Below the pieces are notes generated by a model, which worked only from the letters and a program-made list of their open reading frames with translations, was not told where the DNA came from and did no database searches. Below, piece after piece: positions 24,526 through 31,781 of a DNA stretch of 64,000 nt (its first letter is position 1; each line of letters begins with the position of its first letter). The translations under genes were made by a program, and so were the position numbers. The DNA comes from JAAFIW01 sp031414805 (GTDB lineage: Bacteria > Pseudomonadota > Gammaproteobacteria > Burkholderiales > Burkholderiaceae_C), in assembly GCA_031414805.1 (NCBI GenBank), contig JANOQJ010000038.1, positions 1-64,000 on the forward strand, read 5' to 3'.

Positions 24526-25704
24526 GTGCTTTTGTCCCTCAAGCCCCGCCACCCCCCAGCCATCCTGGCGCTTGCAGACGGCACAGTCTTCACAGGTTCC
24601 TCCATCGGCGCCACCGGCGCTACCCAGGGCGAAGTGGTGTTCAACACCGCGATGACCGGTTACCAGGAAATCCTGACCGACCCCAGCTACTGCCAGCAAA
24701 TCGTCACGCTGACCTACCCGCATATCGGCAACACGGGCGTTAATTCGCAGGACGTGGAGAGCGATCGCGTTCACGCCGCCGGTCTGATCATCAAAGACCT
24801 GCCGCAGCTTGCCAGTAACTTTCGCCGCACCCAGAGCTTGTCGGATTACCTGGTTGCCGAGAAAACCGTAGCCATTGCCGACATCGACACCCGCCAACTC
24901 ACTCGTTTGCTGCGCACCAACGGCGCGCAAAACGGCTGCATCATGGGTTTGGCGGCAGGCCAAGACGTAACGCAGGCACTGATCGATCAGGCCATCGCCC
25001 AGGCCAGGTCTGCGCCGAACATGGCCGGGCTTGATCTGGCCAAAGTGGTGTCTGTCGCCCAGCCGTATGACTGGACTGAGACCGAATGGCAACTGTCTGG
25101 CCCCGACGGCAAACCCGCTTACGGCGCGCAAACAGCCCCGCAATTCCACGTCGTGGCGTACGACTTTGGCGTGAAGAAAAACATCCTGCGCATGCTGGCC
25201 CAGCGTGGCTGCCAGGTCACCGTCGTGCCTGCCCAAACGTCAGCGCAAGACGTGCTGGCTCTGAAACCCAACGGCGTCTTCCTGTCCAACGGGCCCGGCG
25301 ACCCCGAGCCCTGCGACTACGCCATTGCCGCCACCGCGCAGCTGATCGAAACCGGCATTCCCACCTTCGGTATCTGCCTGGGCCACCAGATCATGGCGCT
25401 GGCCAGCGGTGCCAAAACCTTCAAGATGAAATTCGGCCACCATGGAGCCAACCACCCGGTGAAAGACCTCGACACGGGTCGCGTCAGCATCACCAGCCAG
25501 AACCACGGTTTTGCCGTCGACGAAAAAACCCTGCCCACCAACCTGCGTCCCACGCACATCAGCCTGTTCGACGGCACTCTGCAAGGCCTGGCCCGCACCG
25601 ACAAACCGGCGTTCTGCTTCCAGGGTCACCCCGAAGCCAGCCCCGGGCCGCAAGACATTGGTTATTTGTTTGACCGGTTTACTCAACTGATGGCCAAGGC
25701 CTAG
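24526..25704 (+). CDS. carA: Carbamoyl-phosphate synthase small subunit
   Basis: About 392 residues from a GTG at 24526 preceded by ACGGAGA; the frame is open 43 codons further upstream, but that stretch has no family similarity. PAILALADGTVFTGSSIGA is the usual N-terminus, and GICLGHQIMALA carries the glutaminase Cys. It supplies ammonia to CarB for carbamoyl phosphate, shared by arginine and pyrimidine synthesis. A TATAAT at 24390..24395 about 130 bases upstream with a poor -35 may be its promoter, leaving a long leader. A small unknown gene separates it from carB. Confidence 0.96.
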   Translation: MLLSLKPRHPPAILALADGTVFTGSSIGATGATQGEVVFNTAMTGYQEILTDPSYCQQIVTLTYPHIGNTGVNSQDVESDRVHAAGLIIKDLPQLASNFRRTQSLSDYLVAEKTVAIADIDTRQLTRLLRTNGAQNGCIMGLAAGQDVTQALIDQAIAQARSAPNMAGLDLAKVVSVAQPYDWTETEWQLSGPDGKPAYGAQTAPQFHVVAYDFGVKKNILRMLAQRGCQVTVVPAQTSAQDVLALKPNGVFLSNGPGDPEPCDYAIAATAQLIETGIPTFGICLGHQIMALASGAKTFKMKFGHHGANHPVKDLDTGRVSITSQNHGFAVDEKTLPTNLRPTHISLFDGTLQGLARTDKPAFCFQGHPEASPGPQDIGYLFDRFTQLMAKA

Positions 25705-25713
25705 GAAACTTCA

Positions 25714-26103
25714 ATGAAATTCTTCAGCTTCCCCCAAGCCACCCTGGAAAAAGCCATCCAGAAACGCATCCTGACCCTGCCGCCCGAGCACAAAGAATGG
25801 TTCATGGGTCGTTGGTCCCAAAAGCCCTACAAAAAAGCCTTCATGGAAAACAAGGCCATGCCGCTGATCACCTTGCTGGCCAAGGGCAAAACCTGCGAAG
25901 AAGCCGATTTTCAGGAGCTGATGGCCGATTGGGACGTGAGCTTTTACGAAAGCGAAGCCGCGGTGCTGCGCCCCATGATTGACGGCGATGGGCTGATGCA
26001 ATTGATGCAAAAAAACATGCCGCCTGAGCGCAAGCAGGCGCTGCTGGAGCGCTTGGACCGACGACCTTCCACAGAAAAGCCCGCAGAACAATCGCCCTCC
26101 TAA
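25714..26103 (+). CDS. Conserved small protein of unknown function between carA and carB
   Basis: 129 residues, soluble and charged, with no signal peptide or membrane segment. It starts MKFFSFPQATLEKAIQKRIL and contains EHKEWFMGRWSQKPYKKAF and ELMADWDVSFYESEAAVLRP; the C-terminus is Pro/Ser rich. I do not recognise the family. It starts nine bases after carA and ends 49 bases before carB, so it is translated from the same mRNA, which points to a role tied to carbamoyl phosphate or arginine/pyrimidine supply. Codon use resembles its neighbours. Confidence 0.8.
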   Translation: MKFFSFPQATLEKAIQKRILTLPPEHKEWFMGRWSQKPYKKAFMENKAMPLITLLAKGKTCEEADFQELMADWDVSFYESEAAVLRPMIDGDGLMQLMQKNMPPERKQALLERLDRRPSTEKPAEQSPS

Positions 26104-26152
26104 TTCACATACCTGGAGTCAACCGCTTTGGCTCCACGACTGAAGACAGACC

Positions 26153-29100
26153 ATGCCTAAACGCACCGACATCCAATCCATCCTCATCATCGGCGCCGGC
26201 CCCATCATCATTGGCCAGGCTTGCGAGTTCGACTACTCCGGCGTGCAAGCCTGCAAAGCCTTGCGCGAGGAGGGGTACAAGGTCATTTTGATCAACAGCA
26301 ACCCCGCCACGATCATGACCGACCCGGCGACGGCGGATGTGACCTACATCGAGCCGATCACCTGGCAAACGGTTGAAAAAATCATTGCCAAAGAGCGTCC
26401 CGACGCCATCCTGCCGACCATGGGTGGCCAAACCGCGCTGAACTGCGCGCTGGATTTGTGGCACCACGGGGTGTTGGCCAAGTACATGGGTGCAGCCACG
26501 GGCAAGCCGGTGGAATTGATCGGGGCCACGCCCGAAGCGATTGACAAGGCGGAAGACCGGCTGAAGTTCAAAGACGCGATGACCAAGATCGGCCTGGGCT
26601 CGGCCCGCTCGGGCATTGCGCACAGCATGGAAGAGGCCTGGACGGTGCAAAAAACCCTGGGTTTCCCCACTGTGATTCGCCCCAGCTTCACCCTGGGCGG
26701 CACAGGCGGCGGCATTGCCTACAACGCTGAAGAATTTGAAGTGATCTGCAAGCGCGGGCTGGAGGCATCGCCGACCAGCGAGCTGCTGATTGAGGAGTCG
26801 CTGCTGGGCTGGAAAGAGTATGAGATGGAGGTGGTGCGCGACAAGGCGGACAACTGCATCATCGTGTGCTCGATTGAAAATCTGGATCCGATGGGCGTAC
26901 ACACGGGCGACAGCATCACCGTGGCCCCAGCGCAAACGCTCACCGACAAGGAGTATCAGATTCTGCGCAATGCATCGCTGGCGGTGCTGCGTGAAATTGG
27001 CGTGGACACCGGCGGCAGCAATGTGCAGTTTTCCATCAACCCCGAAGACGGGCGCATGGTGGTGATCGAGATGAATCCACGCGTGTCACGCTCGTCGGCG
27101 CTGGCTTCCAAAGCCACCGGTTTCCCGATTGCCAAAGTGGCGGCCAAGCTGGCTTGCGGCTACACCTTGGACGAGTTGCGCAACGAGATCACTGGCGGGG
27201 CCACGCCGGCATCGTTCGAGCCGTCCATCGACTACGTCGTCACCAAAATCCCCCGCTTCGCCTTCGAAAAATTCCCGCAGGCCGACAGTCGCTTGACCAC
27301 GCAAATGAAGTCGGTCGGCGAGGTGATGGCCATGGGCCGTACTTTCCAGGAGTCTTTCCAGAAAGCCTTGCGCGGGCTGGAAGTCGGCGTGGATGGCATG
27401 AACGAGATGACGCAAGACCGCGAAGTGCTGGAAAAGGAGCTGGGTGAGCCCGGCCCCGAGCGCATCTGGTACGTGGGCGATGCGTTTGCCCAAGGCATGA
27501 GCCTGGAAGAAGTGCACGAGCTGACCAAGATTGACCCGTGGTTTCTGGTGCAAATCCAGGAAATCGTGAAGCTGGAGCTGGAAATAGACCAAATCGCTGC
27601 CCAGCCCTCACAAAATCTGCTCAAGCAGCTATCAAAACAGGAGCTTTTAGGTCTCAAGAAAAAAGGTTTTTCTGACCGCCGCTTGGCCAAACTGCTGCAC
27701 ACCACCGACAAAGCCGTTCGGGAACAGCGCTGGGCGCTGGGTGTGCGGCCTGTTTACAAGCGCGTGGACACCTGCGCTGCCGAGTTCGCCACCAACACGG
27801 CTTATCTGTACTCCACCTACGAGAGCAGCGACAACGCTGAGTGCGAATCCGAGCCCACCAACAATAAGAAAATCATGGTGCTGGGCGGTGGCCCCAACCG
27901 CATTGGCCAGGGCATTGAATTTGACTACTGCTGCGTGCACGCCGCGCTGGCCTTACGCGAAGACGGTTACGAGACCATCATGGTCAACTGCAACCCCGAA
28001 ACCGTGTCCACCGACTACGACACCAGCGACCGCCTGTATTTCGAGCCCCTCACGCTGGAAGACGTGCTGGAAATTGTGGACAAGGAAAAACCGCTGGGTG
28101 TGATCGTGCAATACGGCGGCCAGACGCCTTTGAAGCTGGCGCTGGGCCTGGAAGCCAACGGCGTGCCCATCATCGGCACCAGCCCCGACATGATTGACGC
28201 CGCCGAAGACCGCGAGCGCTTCTCGGCCCTGCTGCACACCTTGCAGCTGAAGCAGCCACCCAACGCCACCGCCCGCACCGAGCCCGAGGCCCTGGAAAAA
28301 GCCACGGCGCTGGGTTACCCACTGGTGGTGCGCCCCAGCTATGTGCTGGGTGGCCGGGCCATGGAAATCGTGCACGAGCAGCGCGACCTGGAGCGCTACA
28401 TGCGCGAGGCCGTCAAGGTAAGCCACGACTCGCCGGTGCTGCTGGACCGTTTTTTGAACGACGCGATTGAGTGCGATGTCGACTGCATTCGCGACGCCAC
28501 GGGCGTGACCTTCATCGGCGGCGTGATGGAGCACATCGAACAAGCAGGTGTGCACAGCGGTGACTCGGCCTGCTCCTTGCCCCCGTACTTTTTGAGCGCT
28601 GCCACAGTGACCGAAATCAAGCGCCAGACCGCTGCCATGGCCCAGGCATTGAATGTGGTGGGCCTGATGAACGTGCAGTTCGCCATTCAGACGGTGGACG
28701 GCCAGGACGTGATCTACGTGCTGGAAGTCAACCCCCGCGCCAGCCGTACCGTGCCCTTTGTCAGCAAGGCCACCGGCATCCAGCTGGCCAAGGTAGCGGC
28801 GCGCTGCATGGTGGGGCAGTCTCTGGCCTCGCAAGGCATCACAAAAGAGGTTACGCCGCCGTATTTCAGCGTGAAAGAAGCGGTGTTCCCCTTCGTCAAA
28901 TTCCCCGGTGTGGACACGATTCTCGGTCCCGAGATGAAGTCCACCGGCGAGGTGATGGGGGTGGGCAAAACCTTTGGCGAAGCCTTTGTGAAAAGCCAGC
29001 TGGGCGCGGGCACCAAGCTGCCGCGCCCGTTCAAGGCCGACGGCGTCACCTCCACCGGCAAGGTGTTTTTGACGGTGAAAAACGGCGACAAACCGCGTGC

Positions 29101-29458
29101 GGTAGACGTGGCGCGCGCCCTGGTGGCCCAGGGCTATGAGCTGGTGGCCACCAAAGGCACCTCGGCGGCCATCACGGCAGCGGGCATTCCCTGTGTGACG
29201 GTCAACAAGGTCACCGAAGGCCGACCCAACGTGGTGGACATGATCAAGAACAACGACATTTCGTTGGTCATCAACACCGTGGAAGAGCGCCGCAACGCCA
29301 TCAAAGACTCCCGCGCCATCCGCACCACCGCCCTGCTGGCCCGCGTGACCACCTACACCACCATCTCGGGCGCCGAGGCGGCGGTGGAAGGCATGAAGTA
29401 CATCGACCAGCTGGGCGTGATTTCGGTGCAGGAGATGCACGCGCAGCTAAGCGCTTGA
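26153..29458 (+). CDS. carB: Carbamoyl-phosphate synthase large subunit
   Basis: 1101 residues, slightly longer than usual (1073 in E. coli). It has two homologous ATP-grasp halves: GAGPIIIGQACEFDYSG at the start of the first and GGGPNRIGQGIEFDYCC at the second, each followed by substrate and ATP loops (NPRVSRSSALASKATGFPI; NPRASRTVPFVSKATG). The C-terminal MGS-like allosteric domain includes TKGTSAAITAAGI. It makes carbamoyl phosphate from bicarbonate, ammonia and 2 ATP. Residues about 484-498 in the oligomerisation domain come from a 42-base repeat read as PSQNLLKQLSKQEL, in a frame different from the other sense insertions. Confidence 0.97.
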   Translation: MPKRTDIQSILIIGAGPIIIGQACEFDYSGVQACKALREEGYKVILINSNPATIMTDPATADVTYIEPITWQTVEKIIAKERPDAILPTMGGQTALNCALDLWHHGVLAKYMGAATGKPVELIGATPEAIDKAEDRLKFKDAMTKIGLGSARSGIAHSMEEAWTVQKTLGFPTVIRPSFTLGGTGGGIAYNAEEFEVICKRGLEASPTSELLIEESLLGWKEYEMEVVRDKADNCIIVCSIENLDPMGVHTGDSITVAPAQTLTDKEYQILRNASLAVLREIGVDTGGSNVQFSINPEDGRMVVIEMNPRVSRSSALASKATGFPIAKVAAKLACGYTLDELRNEITGGATPASFEPSIDYVVTKIPRFAFEKFPQADSRLTTQMKSVGEVMAMGRTFQESFQKALRGLEVGVDGMNEMTQDREVLEKELGEPGPERIWYVGDAFAQGMSLEEVHELTKIDPWFLVQIQEIVKLELEIDQIAAQPSQNLLKQLSKQELLGLKKKGFSDRRLAKLLHTTDKAVREQRWALGVRPVYKRVDTCAAEFATNTAYLYSTYESSDNAECESEPTNNKKIMVLGGGPNRIGQGIEFDYCCVHAALALREDGYETIMVNCNPETVSTDYDTSDRLYFEPLTLEDVLEIVDKEKPLGVIVQYGGQTPLKLALGLEANGVPIIGTSPDMIDAAEDRERFSALLHTLQLKQPPNATARTEPEALEKATALGYPLVVRPSYVLGGRAMEIVHEQRDLERYMREAVKVSHDSPVLLDRFLNDAIECDVDCIRDATGVTFIGGVMEHIEQAGVHSGDSACSLPPYFLSAATVTEIKRQTAAMAQALNVVGLMNVQFAIQTVDGQDVIYVLEVNPRASRTVPFVSKATGIQLAKVAARCMVGQSLASQGITKEVTPPYFSVKEAVFPFVKFPGVDTILGPEMKSTGEVMGVGKTFGEAFVKSQLGAGTKLPRPFKADGVTSTGKVFLTVKNGDKPRAVDVARALVAQGYELVATKGTSAAITAAGIPCVTVNKVTEGRPNVVDMIKNNDISLVINTVEERRNAIKDSRAIRTTALLARVTTYTTISGAEAAVEGMKYIDQLGVISVQEMHAQLSA
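27603..27644 (+). repeat. 42-base coding repeat, copy 7 (inside carB, sense, alternative frame)
   Basis: Starts AGCCCTCACAAAATCTGC, intact core TGCTCAAGCAGCTA, ends ACAGGAGC. It is read as Leu-Leu-Lys-Gln-Leu over the core instead of AQAA. Confidence 0.87.
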
Positions 29459-29485
29459 CACAAACCAGCCTTCGAACGGCATAAT
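29455..29485 (+). promoter_or_regulatory. Predicted greA promoter
   Basis: A perfect TTGACA (29455..29460) overlaps the last codons of carB, and CATAAT lies at 29480..29485 with a 19-base spacer. Transcription would begin near 29492, directly at the terminator hairpin. Confidence 0.5.
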
Positions 29486-29491
29486 TTCAAT

Positions 29492-29532
29492 AACCACCGC
29501 CGAGCGATTTCCGCTCGGCGGTTTCGTTTTTT
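29492..29532 (+). terminator. Strong intrinsic terminator in greA leader
   Basis: The stem ACCGCCGAGCG/CGCTCGGCGGT with flanking AA/TT pairs is closed by ATTTC and followed by a T-rich tail. It ends carB transcription, and sits at the start of any transcript from the TTGACA/CATAAT promoter, so it could also attenuate greA. Confidence 0.88.
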
Positions 29533-29547
29533 CCACAGCAAATCAAC

Positions 29548-30024
29548 ATGGCCACCATCCCGATCACCAAGCGCGGCAGCGAAAAACTCAAAGCGGAACT
29601 GCACAAACTCAAAACCGTGGAGCGCCCTTGGGTCATCAACGCGATTTCCGAGGCGCGTGCGCAGGGCGATTTGAGCGAGAACGCCGAGTACGACGCCGCC
29701 AAAGACCGCCAGGGTTTTATCGAGGGGCGCATTCAGGAGATCGAAAGCAAGCTGTCGGGCTCGCAAATCATTGACCCGGCGGGTCTGGACGCCGGCGGCC
29801 GCGTGGTGTTTGGCGCAACCGTGGAGCTGGAAGACGAAAAATCAGGCGACAAGGTCACCTACCAGATCGTGGGTGAAGACGAGGCTGATTTAAAGCTGGG
29901 CCTGATCAACATCAGCAGCCCGATTGCCCGCGCGCTGATTGGCAAAGAAGAGGGCGACACCGCCGAGGTGATTGCGCCCAGCGGCAACCGGCGCTACGAG
30001 ATTATTCGCGTCAGCTACGTTTAG
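29548..30024 (+). CDS. greA: Transcription elongation factor GreA
   Basis: 158 residues, the standard length. The N-terminal coiled coil (RGSEKLKAELHKLKTVERP, then AISEARAQGDLSENAEYDAA) carries the acidic tip DLSENAEYDAAK that reaches into the RNA polymerase secondary channel. The C-terminal FKBP-like domain ends SYV. It stimulates cleavage of backtracked RNA. The preceding promoter-terminator pair suggests attenuation. Confidence 0.97.
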   Translation: MATIPITKRGSEKLKAELHKLKTVERPWVINAISEARAQGDLSENAEYDAAKDRQGFIEGRIQEIESKLSGSQIIDPAGLDAGGRVVFGATVELEDEKSGDKVTYQIVGEDEADLKLGLINISSPIARALIGKEEGDTAEVIAPSGNRRYEIIRVSYV

Positions 30025-30031
30025 GGCTGCC

Positions 30032-30439
30032 ATGCACCGTCTGCCCCTGTTCGTCGCCGCCCTGTGGTGGGGCAGCTTGACCACGCTGGGGTTTTTGGTC
30101 GTGCCTTTGTTGTTTGCACACCTGCCAACGCCCGCCATGGCCGGTGGCATGGCGGCCAAACTGTTTGCGGCGCAGACCTGGGTGTCGGTGGTGTGCGGGC
30201 TATTGTTGCTGATGATTTTTAGGTCAAATCGGCCTCTAGCCCAAGCAAATACTGCTCAAGCAGCTATGATTTTTGTAGTAAGCGGCATGTTGCTCGCGCT
30301 GCTGGTTGAGTTTGCGGTGGCTCCACGCATCGTGGCGCGCGAAAATCTCAAGCTGTGGCACGCCGTGGGCAGCGGCATGTATGGGGTGCAGTGGCTGTGT
30401 GCGGGTGCGGCTTTGTACAAGCTCACGCCTGCACGTTGA
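30032..30439 (+). CDS. DUF4149-type membrane protein
   Basis: 135 residues from the ATG at 30032, eight bases after greA. Four hydrophobic segments: LFVAALWWGSLTTLGFLVVP, the WVSVVCGLLLLMIF stretch, MIFVVSGMLLALLVEFAVAP and a C-terminal YGVQWLCAGAALY. The family is a small inner-membrane protein of unknown role common next to greA/yhbY in betaproteobacteria. Residues about 70-83 are encoded by a 42-base repeat (AQANTAQAAMIFVV), and this time the insertion forms the start of the third membrane segment. Confidence 0.78.
   Translation: MHRLPLFVAALWWGSLTTLGFLVVPLLFAHLPTPAMAGGMAAKLFAAQTWVSVVCGLLLLMIFRSNRPLAQANTAQAAMIFVVSGMLLALLVEFAVAPRIVARENLKLWHAVGSGMYGVQWLCAGAALYKLTPAR
30238..30279 (+). repeat. 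42-base coding repeat, copy 8 (inside DUF4149 gene, sense)
   Basis: Starts AGCCCAAGCAAATACTGC, intact core TGCTCAAGCAGCTA, ends TTTGTAGT. It is read in the TAQAA frame and runs directly into a transmembrane segment. Confidence 0.87.
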
Positions 30440-30445
30440 CCTGCA

Positions 30446-30925
30446 TCAAGTCTGGCTGCGCTTCTTCACCGAAACCTGTTTGGGCGCTGCCGCCCGCTTG
30501 ACTTTGCCGCCCTGAGTCAACCGCTGGTTGCCCAGCACGCGCAGGGTTTTCACCTCCGGGCGTTGGCCGCCGCGTGAGCTGTACTTGAGCACTTTCACAT
30601 CGCGTGGACCGGCCATGCGGTCGTCGCTGGCGGCGGCTTTTTCCTTGTCGGGCTTGGGTCGCCACAGCACCAGCAGCTTGCCGATGTGTTGAATCGGCGC
30701 GGCGTTCAAGTCATCGGCCAGGCTTTTGAACAGCAAATCGCGCGCGGCCCGGTCGTCGCCGAGCACGCGGATTTTGATCAGACCGTGTGAATTGAGCGCG
30801 GCGTCAATTTCTTTGGTCACGCCGGGGGTCAAACCGTCGTTGCCGATCATGACCACGGGGTCCAGGTGGTGCGCCTCGGAGCGGTGGTCTTTGCGTTGGG
30901 CGGGAGTCAGTTGTATGTGGGGCAT
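30446..30925 (-). CDS. yhbY: YhbY/CRS1-CRM family ribosome assembly RNA-binding protein
   Basis: 159 residues, longer than the E. coli protein (97). The CRM domain occupies residues 1-100: LTPAQRKDHRSEAHHLDPVV, then IGNDGLTPGV and the GKLLVLWRP C-terminal strand. A basic, disordered tail follows (KVKRAAAPKQVSVKKRSQT). It binds pre-50S rRNA. It is divergent from rlmE, whose product methylates the 23S rRNA A-loop, with only 44 bases between the starts. Confidence 0.92.
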   Translation of the reverse strand: MPHIQLTPAQRKDHRSEAHHLDPVVMIGNDGLTPGVTKEIDAALNSHGLIKIRVLGDDRAARDLLFKSLADDLNAAPIQHIGKLLVLWRPKPDKEKAAASDDRMAGPRDVKVLKYSSRGGQRPEVKTLRVLGNQRLTQGGKVKRAAAPKQVSVKKRSQT

Positions 30926-30969
30926 GCCCGATTATCCCGGTTGCATCCCGGCACCTTCACAATCGGCCT

Positions 30970-31650
30970 ATGAAAGTTAAAACCCAAAGTAAAAAAGTCA
31001 ATAAAGCCTGGTTGAACGACCATGTGAACGACACCTACGTCAAGCTGGCCGCCAGAGAAGGCTATCGCGCGCGGGCGGCTTACAAACTGAAGGAAATTGA
31101 CGAAACGCTGGGCCTGATCAAGCCCGGGCATCTGGTGGTCGACCTGGGCAGCACACCCGGTGCCTGGAGCCAGTATGTGCGTCGGCGTTTGTCGCCCACC
31201 GGGGCGGCTGTGGGGGAACTCAAGGGCACGATTGTGGCGCTGGATATGTTGCCGATGGATCCCATCGAAGGCGTCAATTTCTTGCAGGGCGATTTTCGCG
31301 AGCCCGAGGTTCTGGCGCAGCTGGAAGCTGTGCTGGCGCAGCGCAAGGCTGATGTGGTGGTCTCGGACATGGCCCCCAATCTGTCGGGCATTGAATCGGC
31401 TGACGCGGCGCGCATGGCCCATCTGGTGGAGCTTGCAATTGAGTTCGCCCAGACCCATATGAAACCGGAGGGTGCGCTAGTGGCCAAGGTGTTTCACGGC
31501 AGCGGCTACAGCGATCTTGTCAAGCTGTTCAAAAGCAGTTTTCTGGTCGTCAAACCCATGAAACCAAAAGCCTCGCGCAGCAACTCGTCGGAGAATTTTC
31601 TGGTGGGCATCGGGTTGAAACCCGCTGCGTTTGACGCAGCTTCAGTCTGA
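30970..31650 (+). CDS. rlmE: 23S rRNA (uridine 2552-2'-O)-methyltransferase
   Basis: 226 residues of the RrmJ/FtsJ family. AREGYRARAAYKLKEIDE and VVDLGSTPGAWSQYV (SAM motif I) are diagnostic; the K-D-K-E tetrad is represented by the Lys in RAAYKL, the Asp in VVVSDMAPN and the Lys in VAKVFHG. It modifies the A-loop of 23S rRNA during late 50S assembly. It is upstream of ftsH, the conserved pairing. Confidence 0.96.
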   Translation: MKVKTQSKKVNKAWLNDHVNDTYVKLAAREGYRARAAYKLKEIDETLGLIKPGHLVVDLGSTPGAWSQYVRRRLSPTGAAVGELKGTIVALDMLPMDPIEGVNFLQGDFREPEVLAQLEAVLAQRKADVVVSDMAPNLSGIESADAARMAHLVELAIEFAQTHMKPEGALVAKVFHGSGYSDLVKLFKSSFLVVKPMKPKASRSNSSENFLVGIGLKPAAFDAASV

Positions 31651-31729
31651 ATAGCCCTTGCTTGTCGCGTGGCGGCCTGGGGAAAATACATAGCCCGGCC
31701 GCTTGAAACACCTAAAATGGCGCACAACT

Positions 31730-31756
31730 ACGGCATTCTTGCCGTTTGTCTTTTTT
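31730..31756 (+). terminator. Terminator-like hairpin in rlmE-ftsH spacer
   Basis: ACGGCA TTCT TGCCGT followed by TTGTCTTTTTT. A modest stem, but the T-rich tail is typical of intrinsic termination. It lies 25 bases before the ftsH start, so it can either end rlmE or attenuate ftsH. Confidence 0.55.
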
Positions 31757-31781
31757 GCTCTCGTTTGGATCGGAGTTCCCG

